Below, piece after piece: positions 9,065-19,138 of a stretch of DNA of 64,000 bases. Within the stretch, counting starts at the first letter, position 1, and the number at the start of each line of letters is the position of its first letter. The stretch is from Trinickia terrae. GTDB lineage: Bacteria; Pseudomonadota; Gammaproteobacteria; Burkholderiales; Burkholderiaceae. Location: positions 477,365-541,364 of the forward strand of contig NZ_SWJE01000001.1 in the NCBI RefSeq assembly GCF_005144415.1, written 5' to 3'. The translations under genes were made by a program, and so were the position numbers. A model generated the notes under the pieces. It saw only the letters and a list, made by a program, of their open reading frames with translations. It did no database searches and was not told the DNA's origin.

Positions 9065-11350
9065 CTACGCCGCCTTGCGATGATGAAACAAGTTCAACGC
9101 CGAGCCCGCGCGGAACCATTCGAGCTGCGCCGCGCTATACGTGTGCTTGAGCCACAGCGTCTCCTCTTTGCCGTCGGCATGCATCAGGCGGCATTCGACT
9201 TCCTTGCCCGGCGCGAGCGCTGACAATCCCGGCAGGTCGATACGGTCGTCGGCACGCACGCGCTCGTAGTCGGCGGGATCGGCGAACGTCAGCGCGAGCA
9301 GCCCTTGCTTCTTCAGGTTCGATTCGTGGATGCGCGCGAAGCTGCGCGCGATCACGGCCGCGCCGCCCAGCAAGCGCGGCGAAAGCGCCGCATGCTCGCG
9401 GCTGCTGCCCTCGCCATAGTTGAAGTCGCCGATCACGAGCCAGCGCAGCTTCGCGTCGCGATAGCGGCGCGCCGCTTGCGCGGGCGTGATGCCGTATTCG
9501 CCGCTCAACTGATCGGCGGTCGTGCCGATGTTGCCCGTATAGGCGTTGGTCGCGCCGTTCAGCAGGTTGTCGCTGAACTTGTCGAGGTGGCCGCGAAAGC
9601 GCAGCCACGGGCCGGCGGGCGAGATGTGGTCGGTCGTGGTCTTGCCGCGCGTCTTGATGAGCACGGGCAGGTTCGCGAAGTCGTGGCCGTCCCAGGCAGG
9701 CCATGGATGCATCAGCTGGATGCGCTCGCTGTGCGGATCGACAGCCAGCTCGATCGCACGGCCGTCCGCGGGTGGCGCGACGTAGGTCGTGCGGCCCGGT
9801 TCGAACGCGGCGGGCGGCACTTCGGGCGCGGGCTTGGGCGGCGTGAGCGCGAACGGCTTGCCGTCAGCGCCCGTGAGCGTATCGGTCAGCGGGTTGAACG
9901 AGAGGCGGCCGGCGAGCGCGAATGCGGTGACGATCTCGGGGCTCGCGATCAGGTTCATCGTCGATGGCGAGCCGTCGTTGCGGCGCGGGAAATTGCGGTT
10001 GTACGAAGTGACGATCGTGTTTGGCGCGGCGTAGGCCTGCGGGTCGCGGCGCCATTGCCCGATGCAGGGGCCGCAGGCGTTGGCGAGCACGTTGCCGCCG
10101 ATCCTGGAGAGCGCGTCGAGCTGCCCGTCGCGTTCGATCGTCGCGCGCACCTGCTCCGAGCCCGGCGTCACGAGGAACGGCACGGCGGCCTTCACGCCGT
10201 GCGCGCTTGCTTGGGCGGCGACGTCGGCGGCGCGGCTCATGTCTTCGTACGACGAGTTCGTGCAGCTGCCGATCAAGGCGGCCGAGATGGTCTCGGGAAT
10301 GAGGTTGCCGGCTGTTTTCAGCTCGGCCGCCAGCTGCGAGATCGGCCGTGCGCGATCGGGCGAGTGCGGGCCGACGACGTGCGGCTCGAGCGTCGACAGG
10401 TCGATGCGGATCACGCGGTCGTAGTAGCGCTCGGGGTTGGCTTCCACTTCGGCGTCGGGTGCGAGCAGATGCGCGTACTGCCGCACGAGCGGCGCGAGCT
10501 CGCCGCGGCCGGTGGCGTCGAGATAGGTCAGCATCTTGTCGTCGGCGGGGAACATCGACGTCGTTGCGCCGAGCTCGGCGCCCATGTTCGTGATGGTCGC
10601 CTTGCCGGTCGCGCTGATCGTGCGCGCGCCGGGGCCGATGTACTCGACGATCGCGTTGGTGCCGCCCGACACGGTGAGCTGGCCCGCGACGCAAAGAATC
10701 ACGTCCTTGGGCGCGGTCCAGCCGCTCAGCTTGCCGGTGAGATGGACAGCGATCCGCTTCGGATACAGCACTTCCCAGGGCAGGCCTGCGATCGTCTCGA
10801 CCGCGTCTGCGCCGCCGACGCCTACCGCGCATGCGCCGAGCCCGCCTGCGTTCGGCGTGTGAGAATCGGTGCCGATGATGAGCGCGCCGGGAAACGCGTA
10901 GTTTTCCAGAACGACCTGATGGATGATGCCCGCGCCCGGCTCCCAGAAACCGGCACCGTATTTCGCGGCGGCGCTGCGCAGGAAGTCGTAGACCTCGTGA
11001 TTCTCGACGATCGACGCGCGCAGGTCCGCGATGCTGCCGGTGCGCGCCTGGATCAGGTGATCGCAGTGAATGCTGGCCGGCACGGCGACGCGCTCGCGCC
11101 GCGTCTGCATGAACTGCAGCATGCCGGTCTGGCCGAGCACGTCCTGGAACACGACGCGATCGGGGCGCAGCATCAGGTAGCTGCTGCCCGATACGAGCTC
11201 CTGCTGCTCGGGGTCGTCGAGATGGCCGAGCAATACCTTGTCGGCGAGCGTGAGCGGCTGGTTCTTGCGGCGGCGAACGATGGCGAGCTTTTGCTCCATC
11301 TGTGCGTAGAGCGCGGTGGCCATGGCCACGGGGGATTCGATTGCGGACAT
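9065..11350 (-). CDS. acnA: Aconitate hydratase
   Basis: A 761-residue [4Fe-4S] aconitase of the mitochondrial-like type. It interconverts citrate, cis-aconitate and isocitrate. Visible landmarks are the substrate-binding SHTPNAGGLGA, the cluster cysteines in GSCTNSS and NACGPCIGQW, and the swivelling C-terminal domain with TTDHISPAGPW and GEGSSREHAAL. The start at 11350 has GAGGAAA 7 bp upstream; a longer in-frame form reaches 11392 without a site. It diverges from a LysR gene 104 bp away that probably regulates it. The catalytic machinery appears intact, and this shorter class may be a secondary aconitase rather than the main TCA enzyme. Confidence 0.93.
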   Translation of the reverse strand: MSAIESPVAMATALYAQMEQKLAIVRRRKNQPLTLADKVLLGHLDDPEQQELVSGSSYLMLRPDRVVFQDVLGQTGMLQFMQTRRERVAVPASIHCDHLIQARTGSIADLRASIVENHEVYDFLRSAAAKYGAGFWEPGAGIIHQVVLENYAFPGALIIGTDSHTPNAGGLGACAVGVGGADAVETIAGLPWEVLYPKRIAVHLTGKLSGWTAPKDVILCVAGQLTVSGGTNAIVEYIGPGARTISATGKATITNMGAELGATTSMFPADDKMLTYLDATGRGELAPLVRQYAHLLAPDAEVEANPERYYDRVIRIDLSTLEPHVVGPHSPDRARPISQLAAELKTAGNLIPETISAALIGSCTNSSYEDMSRAADVAAQASAHGVKAAVPFLVTPGSEQVRATIERDGQLDALSRIGGNVLANACGPCIGQWRRDPQAYAAPNTIVTSYNRNFPRRNDGSPSTMNLIASPEIVTAFALAGRLSFNPLTDTLTGADGKPFALTPPKPAPEVPPAAFEPGRTTYVAPPADGRAIELAVDPHSERIQLMHPWPAWDGHDFANLPVLIKTRGKTTTDHISPAGPWLRFRGHLDKFSDNLLNGATNAYTGNIGTTADQLSGEYGITPAQAARRYRDAKLRWLVIGDFNYGEGSSREHAALSPRLLGGAAVIARSFARIHESNLKKQGLLALTFADPADYERVRADDRIDLPGLSALAPGKEVECRLMHADGKEETLWLKHTYSAAQLEWFRAGSALNLFHHRKAA

Positions 11351-11454
11351 CGCGGTTTCCTCTTTTGTGGGGTGGGGTGTGAGGTGCCGCAAGTTTGCGC
11401 ACCCGCGATGTCTGCGTAAAATGAATTTATTCTGCGAATTGGTTCATTTTTCTT

Positions 11455-12348
11455 ATGAAAATCGATACCCTGGGCGTGCAGGCATTTGTCGCGATTGCCG
11501 ATCGAGGCAGCTTCCAGAACGCCGCCGACGAGCTTCACGTCACGCAAACGGCGATCACGCAGCGCTTGCGCAAGCTCGAGGATTTTCTCGGCGTGACGCT
11601 GATCGAGCGCACGACGCGCTCGATCGCGCTGACGCGCATCGGCCGCGAGTTCCTGCCGCAAGCGCGGCGTCTGCTCGAAGAGCTGTCGCATGCGCTGATC
11701 GAGATCCGCGAGACGGGCAAGGCCGAGCGTGGCGATGTGTCGATCGCCTGCGTGCCGACCGTCGGCGTGCAGTATTTGCCGCGCATCATGCAGGAGTATT
11801 CGGCGCGCTATCCGCACAATCGCATCAAGATTCTCGATCATGCTTCTTCCGCCGTGGCCGATGCGGTGCTGCATCGCGAAGCCGAATTCGGCATCAATAT
11901 CGCGGGCGCGCATCATCCGGAACTGTCGGCGATTCCGCTGATCGAGGACCAGTACGTGCTGATCTGCGACGACATGCATCCGCTCGCCAAGCGCAAACGC
12001 GTGACATGGCGGCAATTGCAGCCGTATCCGCTGATCTTCGCGGGGCAAGTGAGCGGCAACCGCGCGCCGCTCGATCTCGCGCTCGGCGTGAGTGAACTGA
12101 CGTTGCAGTCGTTCTATGAGGTGCAGCGCAGCTCGACGGCGGTGGGGCTTGTCGCTGAGCGGGTGGCTGCCGCCGTCGTGCCGCGGCTGGCGATTCAGAA
12201 GGGCGCGTATCCGAGCATCCGGATGGTCGAGCTGGTGGAGCCTGTCGTGTCGCGCACGCTCGTGCTGGTGGCGCGCAAGAGCGCGCGGCTCTCGCCGGCG
12301 GCGCAGGCGCTGTACGACATGATTCGCAAGCGGGCGATGGTGAGGTAG
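11455..12348 (+). CDS. LysR family transcriptional regulator (aconitase-linked)
   Basis: A 297-residue LysR protein with a typical N-terminal helix-turn-helix (FVAIADRGSFQNAADELHVTQTAITQRLRKLE) and an effector domain. It is transcribed divergently from the aconitase gene with 104 bp between the start codons, the classical LysR arrangement with its target. The intergenic region is AT-rich next to the LysR start. Control of aconitase is inference from position; an effector such as citrate or a tricarboxylate would fit but is not shown by the sequence. Confidence 0.9.
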   Translation: MKIDTLGVQAFVAIADRGSFQNAADELHVTQTAITQRLRKLEDFLGVTLIERTTRSIALTRIGREFLPQARRLLEELSHALIEIRETGKAERGDVSIACVPTVGVQYLPRIMQEYSARYPHNRIKILDHASSAVADAVLHREAEFGINIAGAHHPELSAIPLIEDQYVLICDDMHPLAKRKRVTWRQLQPYPLIFAGQVSGNRAPLDLALGVSELTLQSFYEVQRSSTAVGLVAERVAAAVVPRLAIQKGAYPSIRMVELVEPVVSRTLVLVARKSARLSPAAQALYDMIRKRAMVR

Positions 12349-12386
12349 GGGACGGCGTTGGATGCTGCGCGGCCTTCGGTCAGCGA

Positions 12387-13307
12387 TCAGTCCGCGCCGA
12401 GCGCATCGAGCGCAGCCCGCACGTGCCCGTTGGTCCGCTCGAGAACGGCGTTCGCTTCCTGAAGGCTGACGCCGGCGCGAATCATCACGATGGCCGTCTT
12501 GCAGTGATGCTCGCTGAGCTCCAGTGCCTCGCAGGCCTGGTTCCGAGAACAGCCGCAGGCGGCGATGACGATCTGTATCTGCCGCTCGATCAGCTTTGCA
12601 CTGGTCGCTTCGACATCGACCATGAGATTTCCGAACACCTTGCCGAGCCGGATCATGGCGCCTGTCGAAAGCATGTTCAGGATGAGCTTCTGGACAGTTC
12701 CAGCCTTCAGGCGCGACGAGCCCGTTACGGCCTCCGGACCGACGACGGGCGTGATTGCGATATCGGCCATCGATGCCATCGCGCTCCCTGGGTTGCAGGT
12801 GATCGAGATGGTCCGCGCACCAAGCGAGGCGGCCCATTTCATGGCGCCGATGACATAGGGCGTGCGCCCGCTGGCGGCGATTCCCACCAGGATGTCCCGG
12901 TCGCGGAATCCGATGTTCTGAAGGTCGATTTGCCCTGCGTCGGCGTCGTCCTCGGCGAATTCGATTGCACCGACAATCGCGTCGGGGCCGCCCGCAATCA
13001 ACCCCTGAACCATCGCCGGAGCGACGCCGAAGGTTGGCGGGCATTCGCTGGCATCCAGGATGCCGAGGCGCCCCGACGTGCCCGCGCCGACATAGATCAG
13101 GCGTCCGCCCCGCGACAGCGCCTCTGCAATGGCGTCGACCGCCGTCGCGACAGCAGGAAGAACCGCTTCGGCGGCGAGGGCAACCTTCTGGTCTTCCGCA
13201 TTGAGGATTCGCAACATGGTCAGCGTGTCGACACGGTCAATCCGTTCGCTGGCCGGATTGCGTTGCTCCGTGATCAGCTCGTTCAGCGGGATCGGTGCGT
13301 CGTCCAT
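12387..13307 (-). CDS. murQ: N-acetylmuramic acid 6-phosphate etherase
   Basis: A 306-residue SIS-domain protein that by family cleaves the lactyl ether of MurNAc-6-phosphate to GlcNAc-6-phosphate and D-lactate in cell-wall recycling. It shows the sugar-phosphate-binding [21 protein letters not shown] near residues 64-84 and the second conserved block [19 protein letters not shown]. The ATG at 13307 follows AAAGGA and matches the usual N-terminus; about 390 bases of further open frame upstream are not coding. The usual partners (MurP permease, AnmK kinase, MurR regulator) are not next to it. Confidence 0.92.
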   Translation of the reverse strand: MDDAPIPLNELITEQRNPASERIDRVDTLTMLRILNAEDQKVALAAEAVLPAVATAVDAIAEALSRGGRLIYVGAGTSGRLGILDASECPPTFGVAPAMVQGLIAGGPDAIVGAIEFAEDDADAGQIDLQNIGFRDRDILVGIAASGRTPYVIGAMKWAASLGARTISITCNPGSAMASMADIAITPVVGPEAVTGSSRLKAGTVQKLILNMLSTGAMIRLGKVFGNLMVDVEATSAKLIERQIQIVIAACGCSRNQACEALELSEHHCKTAIVMIRAGVSLQEANAVLERTNGHVRAALDALGAD

Positions 13308-13495
13308 GAAGACGTATCCTTTTAATTTGTTGTTTGGATAGTTTATTCCTTGGCGGCGGCCCACGGGATCGTTGAGCGCGGTGACTGACCTGCTTTTCAT
13401 GGTGCTCGTGCAAAGCCACGCTTCGCGAAACGATTTGATCAGGGATACGCAGGCGCTGATCAATGGGCTGACGGACGGGGGCCGAACCGAGGATT

Positions 13496-13532
13496 GGCCG
13501 GGCCGCGATAGGCCGGGCCGCGATCGGCCGGG
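13496..13532. repeat. Short tandem repeat, 15-bp unit
   Basis: The unit GGCCGGGCCGCGAT plus one base occurs twice in tandem (13496-13510 and 13511-13525) and a third, partial copy follows to 13532. It lies in the 253-bp gap between murQ and the 3' end of the DHA2 exporter gene. I see no function. Confidence 0.75.
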
Positions 13533-13560
13533 AGGCTGCCCATCTCCCTCGGTAAGCGGC

Positions 13561-14958
13561 TCACCCCCGCGTCCCTCGCGCAATCTCATCCCCGGCGTTC
13601 GGCTCCAGCCGCCGCGTAATCGGTATCGAGCCGAACGAGAACAGCCCGACCACCACGAACGCCGGCCAGAAATCCGACCACATGATGTGCGCGTGCCCAT
13701 GCAGCGCGCGCGAGATCTGCAGCACGATCCCCGCGACGGTCACGCCGAGCCCGAGCGACATCTGCTGCACGACGCTGCCGAGGCTGGTGGCACGGCCGGC
13801 GTCGCGGCTGTCGATGTCGGCGTAGATCATCGAGTTGAGGCTCGTGAACTGCAGCGCCGGGAAAAAACCGCCGAACAGCACGATGACCCAGATCAGCCAG
13901 ACCGGCATGCCGGGAACGAAGGTGCCGCAGGCCGCGATCGCGATGCCGGCGAACATCGCGTTATAGATCAGCACCGTGCGGAAGCCGTAGCGGCGCAGCA
14001 CGGTGGAGGTGAGCGAGCGCATGAACATGCCGCCGAACGCCGAGGCGCAAGTGATCGCACCCGACTGGAACGCCGACATGCCCAGCCCCTCCTGCAGCGA
14101 GAGCGGCAAGAGGAACGGCACCGCGCCGAGCCCGATCCGGAACATCGATCCGCCGAGCACGCTCGCCCGATAAGTGGGAATGCGCAGGAACGCCAGGTCG
14201 AGCAGCGGCCGCGCCGCGCGCTGGGCGTACAGCACGTACAGCACGAGCAGGAGCGCGCCGATCACGCACATTTCGAACGCCGTGCGCGCCGAGACGAGCT
14301 CGCCGTCGATCAGCGACAGCCCCAAGAGCAACAGCGACGCGCCGAACGCGGAGAGCACGAAGCCGACCCAGTCGAGCGGTCCTGGATGCGGCTCGTGCGA
14401 ATTGACGATGTGCTTGTTGGTCAGGTAGATGCCGAGAACGCCGACCGGCACGTTGATGAAGAAGATCAGGCGCCAGTGCAGGTAAGTGGTGATGAACCCG
14501 CCCAGGAGCGGAGCGACCGCTGGAGCGAGGAGCGCGGGCATGCTCAGGTAGTTCATCGCGCGCACGAACTCCGCCTTCGGCACGACGCGGAAGATGATGA
14601 TGCGGCCGACCGGCACCATCATCGCGCCGCCCACGCCCTGGATGAAGCGCGCGAGCGTGAAGGTGTCGAGCGACCGCGAAGCGGCGCACATCAGGGAGCC
14701 GGCCACGAAGATGCCGATCGCCGTGCGGAAGATGGTGCGGGCGCCGAAGCGGTCGGCGAACCAGCCGCACACGGGGATGAAGACGCCGAGCCCCATCACG
14801 TAGCTGATGACGCCGATCTTGAGCGCGACCGGATCGCTGCCGAAATCGCGGGCCATCGAGGGGAGTGCCGTGACGATGATGTTGGCATCGACGCTTTCCA
14901 TGAACATCGCGCACGCGACGATGAGGGGGACCAGGAAAGCTCGGATGGCAAGCGGCAT
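13561..14958 (-). CDS. MFS transporter, DHA2 (EmrB/QacA) family
   Basis: A 465-residue membrane protein with about 14 hydrophobic helices, the DHA2 pattern. The N-terminal MFS signature appears as [18 protein letters not shown] after helix 2, and motif C-like [22 protein letters not shown] marks the drug:proton antiporter branch. It probably exports hydrophobic toxic compounds from the cytoplasm using the proton gradient. Neither the ATG at 14958 nor an in-frame TTG 30 bp upstream has a clear ribosome binding site; I use the ATG. There is no adjacent membrane-fusion protein or TetR gene, so the substrate is open. Confidence 0.88.
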   Translation of the reverse strand: MPLAIRAFLVPLIVACAMFMESVDANIIVTALPSMARDFGSDPVALKIGVISYVMGLGVFIPVCGWFADRFGARTIFRTAIGIFVAGSLMCAASRSLDTFTLARFIQGVGGAMMVPVGRIIIFRVVPKAEFVRAMNYLSMPALLAPAVAPLLGGFITTYLHWRLIFFINVPVGVLGIYLTNKHIVNSHEPHPGPLDWVGFVLSAFGASLLLLGLSLIDGELVSARTAFEMCVIGALLLVLYVLYAQRAARPLLDLAFLRIPTYRASVLGGSMFRIGLGAVPFLLPLSLQEGLGMSAFQSGAITCASAFGGMFMRSLTSTVLRRYGFRTVLIYNAMFAGIAIAACGTFVPGMPVWLIWVIVLFGGFFPALQFTSLNSMIYADIDSRDAGRATSLGSVVQQMSLGLGVTVAGIVLQISRALHGHAHIMWSDFWPAFVVVGLFSFGSIPITRRLEPNAGDEIARGTRG

Positions 14959-15093
14959 GGAAGACGGCGCGAGCGATGGCAGCGGCAAAGCGCTGATTAT
15001 GCGCCTACTTCAATCGCGTTGGGGAGGGGGATGGTGCGTCTCGCGATGCGTTTGTGCTGTTTCGCGGCGGGTTTACAGCAGAGTGTGATGGCG

Positions 15094-15124
15094 GCCCGCC
15101 TCCGTTCGAGCGAAGGAGGCGGGC
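15094..15124 (-). terminator. Hairpin downstream of the S53 protease gene
   Basis: A perfect 10-bp stem (GCCCGCCTCC with GGAGGCGGGC, 11-base loop) lies about 30 bp past the stop of the leftward protease gene at 15153. No T tract follows on either strand, so it may act as a transcript-stabilising or Rho-assisted end rather than a classical terminator. Confidence 0.5.
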
Positions 15125-15152
15125 GATCCGGCTACGTCACGCGCTCAGGCTC

Positions 15153-16916
15153 TCACTGCGCGAACTTGTGGCTCTGCACGTACGCGCCAAGCTTCGCGAT
15201 ATCGACGCTGCCCCAGCCGGTCGGATAGTCCCAGCCCTTGCCGGCGTTGTACCCGTAGCCGCCGTAGCCGTTGTTGCCGGAGGTCACGTCGTGCACGAGC
15301 GAGGGCGTCGACGGCACGGCGCCATAGATGCTCGCCGCCGGGAAGCCGAGCGCGTTCGAGTTGGCCGACTGAAGGCGCGCATAGAAGCCGACGAAGATCG
15401 GCGAGGCGAGGCTCGTGCCGCCGATCTGCTGGAGCTGTCCGTAGTTGTAGACGAGCGCGCCCGTGCTCTGCGCGGCATCGAACGAGATGTCGGGCACGGC
15501 GCGGCCAGCCGGCGCGGGGCTCACGGACAGCGCCGCTTGCCACGACGGGCTCGCCTCGTACGAACTGAAGCCGCCCGTCGACGCCCATAGCTTGCCGGCC
15601 TGGTCGAGGCCTTCGTTCCAGACCGTCTCGCTCGCGTAGCCGTCGCTCGCCGTCGTGTAGAGCGTCGTGCCGCCGACCGCGATCACGTTCGGCGACGACG
15701 CCGGCCACGAGATCGAGTAGGTGCCGCCGTCCGGGTAGCCGCGGTTGTTGCACTCGTACACGCCTTCATCGCCTGACGATACCGAGAACGTCTGCCCCTG
15801 CGCGACCGCGGTCGTGAAGATCTGGTCCTCGGCCGCCATCGTGCCGTCGGAATAGGCATCGGCCTCGCACCAGCCGAGCGATACGTTGATCACTTTCGCG
15901 AGGTTGTCGGAGACCGCTTGATTGAACGCCTGCGTCAAGCCGGTATTGCCGGATGCGCTGTTGTCGGCCATGTAGAACCGCAGCTGGTTCACCGCGCCGC
16001 CTGCCGCGCCGACGATCGACTGGCTGTCGAGATCCCATTCGCCCTGGCCTTGCTGGTCGTCGCTGTAGTCGCCGCTCGGGCTGCCCGTCTGGATCGCCTG
16101 GACGTTCACCGCCGGCAGGTTGTTCGCGCTCGTGAACTGGTTCAGGTCCTGGGTCGCCTGGCTCACGCCGCCTTGCGTGATGATGCCGACGGTCGTGTTC
16201 GCCGCGCTCGGCGTATTGCCGACGTCGTAGAGCGCCGGGAATTCGGTGGGGCTGTGACCCTTCGCCGTGCCCGTCGCGAGCGTGCGCGCCTGCGTGCGCG
16301 GGCCGGCATGCAGCATCGGGTGGGCGCGCGTCACGTCTTGCAGGCCGAGCACCGAGAGCACGACGTCGCCGAGCTCCGCGGGCACTTCCGCGGGCGCAGT
16401 GTTGGCGTAGACGTCGCGGTTGTTGCGCTGGAAGTGGACGAGCGGCGTATTGAAGCCGCTCTTCACCGAGCTCGCCGTGCCGTCGGCCGATACCAGCAGA
16501 CGGTTCGGCGCCACGCGGATGTTGATGAAGCCGTGCTTGCGCAGATGTGCGGCGACGGCCTGGGCCTGCGCCTCGGTCGGCGCGTAGTTCGCGAGGAATT
16601 GCTGGTGCGTGAGGAACTTGCGGTAGCGCGCGCTGCGGCGATCGTCGACGTCGCGCGCGAGCTGCTGGAGCTGGCTGGCGTTGCGCAGCTTGAGGCTGAC
16701 GACGACATGGGTCGGCGTGCCGGCGGCCAGCTCGGCGAGCGGCGTGGCGGTGAGCGTGCGCGTCGGGGCGATGAACGCCTTGGTTTCGGTGCTGACCCAG
16801 GCGGTTTGCGCCGGCGCGGCCGCGTAAGCGGTCGATGCCAGGGCGAGCGGCAGCATCCATGCGTTGTGTTTAAAGGAAGCAAATGCGGAACGTTTTGTAT
16901 TTAACGTCAATTTCAT
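15153..16916 (-). CDS. Secreted S53 (sedolisin/pseudomonalisin) serine-carboxyl protease
   Basis: A 587-residue preproprotein. Residues 1-33 are a signal peptide ending near AYAA. Residues about 50-215 match the pro-kumamolisin activation domain, which is removed during acid activation. The mature domain has the sedolisin catalytic Glu and Asp in GEWDLDSQSIVG and the catalytic Ser in GGTSLASPIFVGF, plus a C-terminal calcium-site region near GYNAGKGWDYPTGWGS. By family it is an endopeptidase active at acidic pH outside the cell. The ATG follows TAGGAG 5 bp upstream. It is monocistronic; the next gene to the left points the same way but a hairpin intervenes. Confidence 0.93.
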   Translation of the reverse strand: MKLTLNTKRSAFASFKHNAWMLPLALASTAYAAAPAQTAWVSTETKAFIAPTRTLTATPLAELAAGTPTHVVVSLKLRNASQLQQLARDVDDRRSARYRKFLTHQQFLANYAPTEAQAQAVAAHLRKHGFINIRVAPNRLLVSADGTASSVKSGFNTPLVHFQRNNRDVYANTAPAEVPAELGDVVLSVLGLQDVTRAHPMLHAGPRTQARTLATGTAKGHSPTEFPALYDVGNTPSAANTTVGIITQGGVSQATQDLNQFTSANNLPAVNVQAIQTGSPSGDYSDDQQGQGEWDLDSQSIVGAAGGAVNQLRFYMADNSASGNTGLTQAFNQAVSDNLAKVINVSLGWCEADAYSDGTMAAEDQIFTTAVAQGQTFSVSSGDEGVYECNNRGYPDGGTYSISWPASSPNVIAVGGTTLYTTASDGYASETVWNEGLDQAGKLWASTGGFSSYEASPSWQAALSVSPAPAGRAVPDISFDAAQSTGALVYNYGQLQQIGGTSLASPIFVGFYARLQSANSNALGFPAASIYGAVPSTPSLVHDVTSGNNGYGGYGYNAGKGWDYPTGWGSVDIAKLGAYVQSHKFAQ

Positions 16917-17265
16917 TTGAGCTCCTAAAGCGAAATGCCATGAGAAGACAAATCCGTCGAGTCTCGATGCATCGGCGAATTGAAATGACCAGCCCTCTCA
17001 GGCGCGACTTCGTCGATATGGATTGTTGGCGATCGCCGGGGCGATGCGCGCCGCTAAGCTAGCAGGGGCGGTTTTGATGGCGGTACTGTCTAAACTGTTA
17101 GTGGAGGCGCGAATTTTTCTCGGCTACCCGAATTGGAAAATATAATTTGAAAGCTTGTTGAATGAAAAATGGGGGTTGACGATTTTTAATTTGAAAATAT
17201 GGAGGGGATTTTTATGGATATTTTTCTTTGGATGAAATCGAGAGTTAATTCTAATTCTGACTGGA
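16917..17265. other. AT-rich intergenic region between two protease genes
   Basis: This 349-bp gap holds the promoter of the S53 gene at its left side and the 3' flank of the S10 gene at its right side. From about 17100 to 17265 the sequence is strikingly AT-rich compared with the rest of the window. A short open frame (ATG at 17214, about 37 codons, preceded by GGAGGGG) runs into the S10 gene on the opposite strand; I do not call it a gene. Confidence 0.5.
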
Positions 17266-18981
17266 TTATTTGTTTCGGATCGTTCCTCCCGTCGCGGCGT
17301 CGTAGAAGCGCGCCAGGTCGCCCTTGAGCGCGTGCAGCGCCGCATCGTCGAGATAGATCATGTGCCCCGTGGGGTAGTACGTGATGCGGATGTTCGAGCG
17401 CAGCGACGGATCGAGTCCCATATGCGCGAGGTCGTACTCGGTCGCGAAGAACGGCGTCGCGAGATCGAAGTAGCCGTTCGCCGACAGCACCTGCAAGCGC
17501 GGATTCTGCCGCATCGCCTGCGCGAGGTCGCCGGCCGCGTAGGGCTCGGCGAGCTCTTCGCCCGACCACGTGCGGTGCTTCCAGTTCCATTGCTTGAGCG
17601 CCGTGTCGTTGAAGACGCGGTAGCGATCCTGCGCGGCGTAGTGCAGGTCCTGCGCGAGGTGCTGGTGGAACGCGGCGTCGAAGGCGCTCGAGATGCCGCT
17701 CACCGATGCGTCGCCGTCGGGGCTGTCGGACGCGTCGTCGTAGTCGATGCCTTCGAAGCGCGCATCGTAGCGGCCCACCGTGCGTGACGCCGAGCGCAGC
17801 AGCTCCTTGCGGAAATGCGACGGCCAGATGCGCAGGCGCGATTCCTCGACGTAGCGGACGTCGAGCCCCGTAAAGCGCGCCACTTGTGCGGCGACGGCGT
17901 CGCGCTCTTGGTCGCTCAGCGTGTCGCCTTTGGCGAGCGCCTGCGCGTAGGGGCCGGTCGCGTACGCGCGCACTTCGTCGAGAAAGCCCGGCAGGTCGGC
18001 GGGCTTCGGGTCGAGCTTGCCGTGATACCAGGCGATCGCGGCGAAGCTCGGCAGGTAGCGCTCGTTGACGAAGTCGTAGCCAGGCGCGCGCACGTTCGAA
18101 TTGAGCACCGAGGACAGCAGCACGACGCCATTCACCGCCATGTTCTCCTGATCGAGCTTGTAGGCGAGCATCGCGGCGCGCGCCGTCCCGTACGACTCGC
18201 CGACGAGGAACTTCGGCGAATTCCAGCGCTGATTGACGGTCAGGTAGCGCTCGATGAAATGCGCGAAGGCGTCGAGGTCTTCGTCTACGCCCCAGAACTG
18301 CTTGCCGGTGGCGCTGCCGACCGGCTTCGAAAAGCCCGTGCCGACCGCATCGACGAACACGAGGTCGCTCTTGTCGAGCAGGCTGTCGGGGTTGTCGGCG
18401 AGCACGTAAGGCGCGGGCGGGGTCACCGAGGGGCTCGCGGTGCGCACGCGCTTGGGTCCGAACGAGCCGATCAGCAGAAAGAGGCTGCCCGCGCCGGGAC
18501 CGCCGTTGAAGAGAAATGTGACGGGGCGCTGCGCCGGCGCTTTCGCATGCCCCGAGGCGGCTTCCTTCGGGGCGTCGACGGTGTAGGCGACGTAGAAGAC
18601 GCTCGCTTGCGCGTCGCCGGCGTTGTTGCGCAGGAGCAGGTTGCCGGCTTTCGCCGTGTAGTCGAGCTTGTGGCCGTCGATTCGGATCGAATGCCGGGTG
18701 ACGCTGGCTGTCTCGGGCGGAACGGGGACGGCGGCGGCACGGGTGGCGCCGGACGGTTCGGTCTCGCTCGCCGGCCCGCCGGTGTGCTGGGCGCCCGGAG
18801 CGGGCTGGTCGCCGGGCGCCGATGCCGCGGGTAGCGGGGTGGCGATGGCCGGCGCGGAATCGGAGGCTGCCGGCGAATCCGCGTTCGCTGCGAGGCCCGA
18901 CGCCGATGCCAAGGCTGCGGCGACTGCCGTCGACGCAGCGGCAATGAAACCGCGCAGCGAGATTGCGAAGCGATAGCGCAT
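17266..18981 (-). CDS. Secreted S10 family serine carboxypeptidase
   Basis: A 571-residue protein with a signal peptide (MRYRFAISLRGFIAAASTAVA...LAANA) and then an Ala/Pro-rich linker to about residue 80. The carboxypeptidase fold has the oxyanion-hole block TFLFNGGPGAGS, the nucleophile in LVGESYGTARAAML, the catalytic Asp in NGYFDLATPFFATEYDL and the His in YYPTGHMIYLD. By family it removes C-terminal residues from peptides in the periplasm or outside. The ATG at 18981 is used because it gives a proper signal peptide; an in-frame GTG lies 24 bp upstream. Together with the S53 protease next door it suggests a small protein-scavenging locus. Confidence 0.92.
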   Translation of the reverse strand: MRYRFAISLRGFIAAASTAVAAALASASGLAANADSPAASDSAPAIATPLPAASAPGDQPAPGAQHTGGPASETEPSGATRAAAVPVPPETASVTRHSIRIDGHKLDYTAKAGNLLLRNNAGDAQASVFYVAYTVDAPKEAASGHAKAPAQRPVTFLFNGGPGAGSLFLLIGSFGPKRVRTASPSVTPPAPYVLADNPDSLLDKSDLVFVDAVGTGFSKPVGSATGKQFWGVDEDLDAFAHFIERYLTVNQRWNSPKFLVGESYGTARAAMLAYKLDQENMAVNGVVLLSSVLNSNVRAPGYDFVNERYLPSFAAIAWYHGKLDPKPADLPGFLDEVRAYATGPYAQALAKGDTLSDQERDAVAAQVARFTGLDVRYVEESRLRIWPSHFRKELLRSASRTVGRYDARFEGIDYDDASDSPDGDASVSGISSAFDAAFHQHLAQDLHYAAQDRYRVFNDTALKQWNWKHRTWSGEELAEPYAAGDLAQAMRQNPRLQVLSANGYFDLATPFFATEYDLAHMGLDPSLRSNIRITYYPTGHMIYLDDAALHALKGDLARFYDAATGGTIRNK

Positions 18982-19138
18982 GGCCGGTCCGGTTGAATGT
19001 GGCACTGACGGAATTGGCTCCGATTCTTCGCAATGTCGCGCATCGAGTCAATGGTTTGAGCGGCGTTGTCACGTCACCGGTCATATGACGGGACATCCGC
19101 ATTGCCCCGCGAGTTGTTTGGTCGTGCGCTCGACCGGC

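Noticed and set aside
9305-11419. 704-codon open frame opposite the aconitase gene
   Set aside because: The aconitase on the minus strand has intact catalytic motifs throughout; the plus-strand product is low-complexity and Arg-rich.
17214-17327. 37-codon frame with a good ribosome binding site in the AT-rich gap
   Set aside because: It runs into the antisense of the S10 gene, where its sequence becomes Arg-rich, and no similarity is visible.
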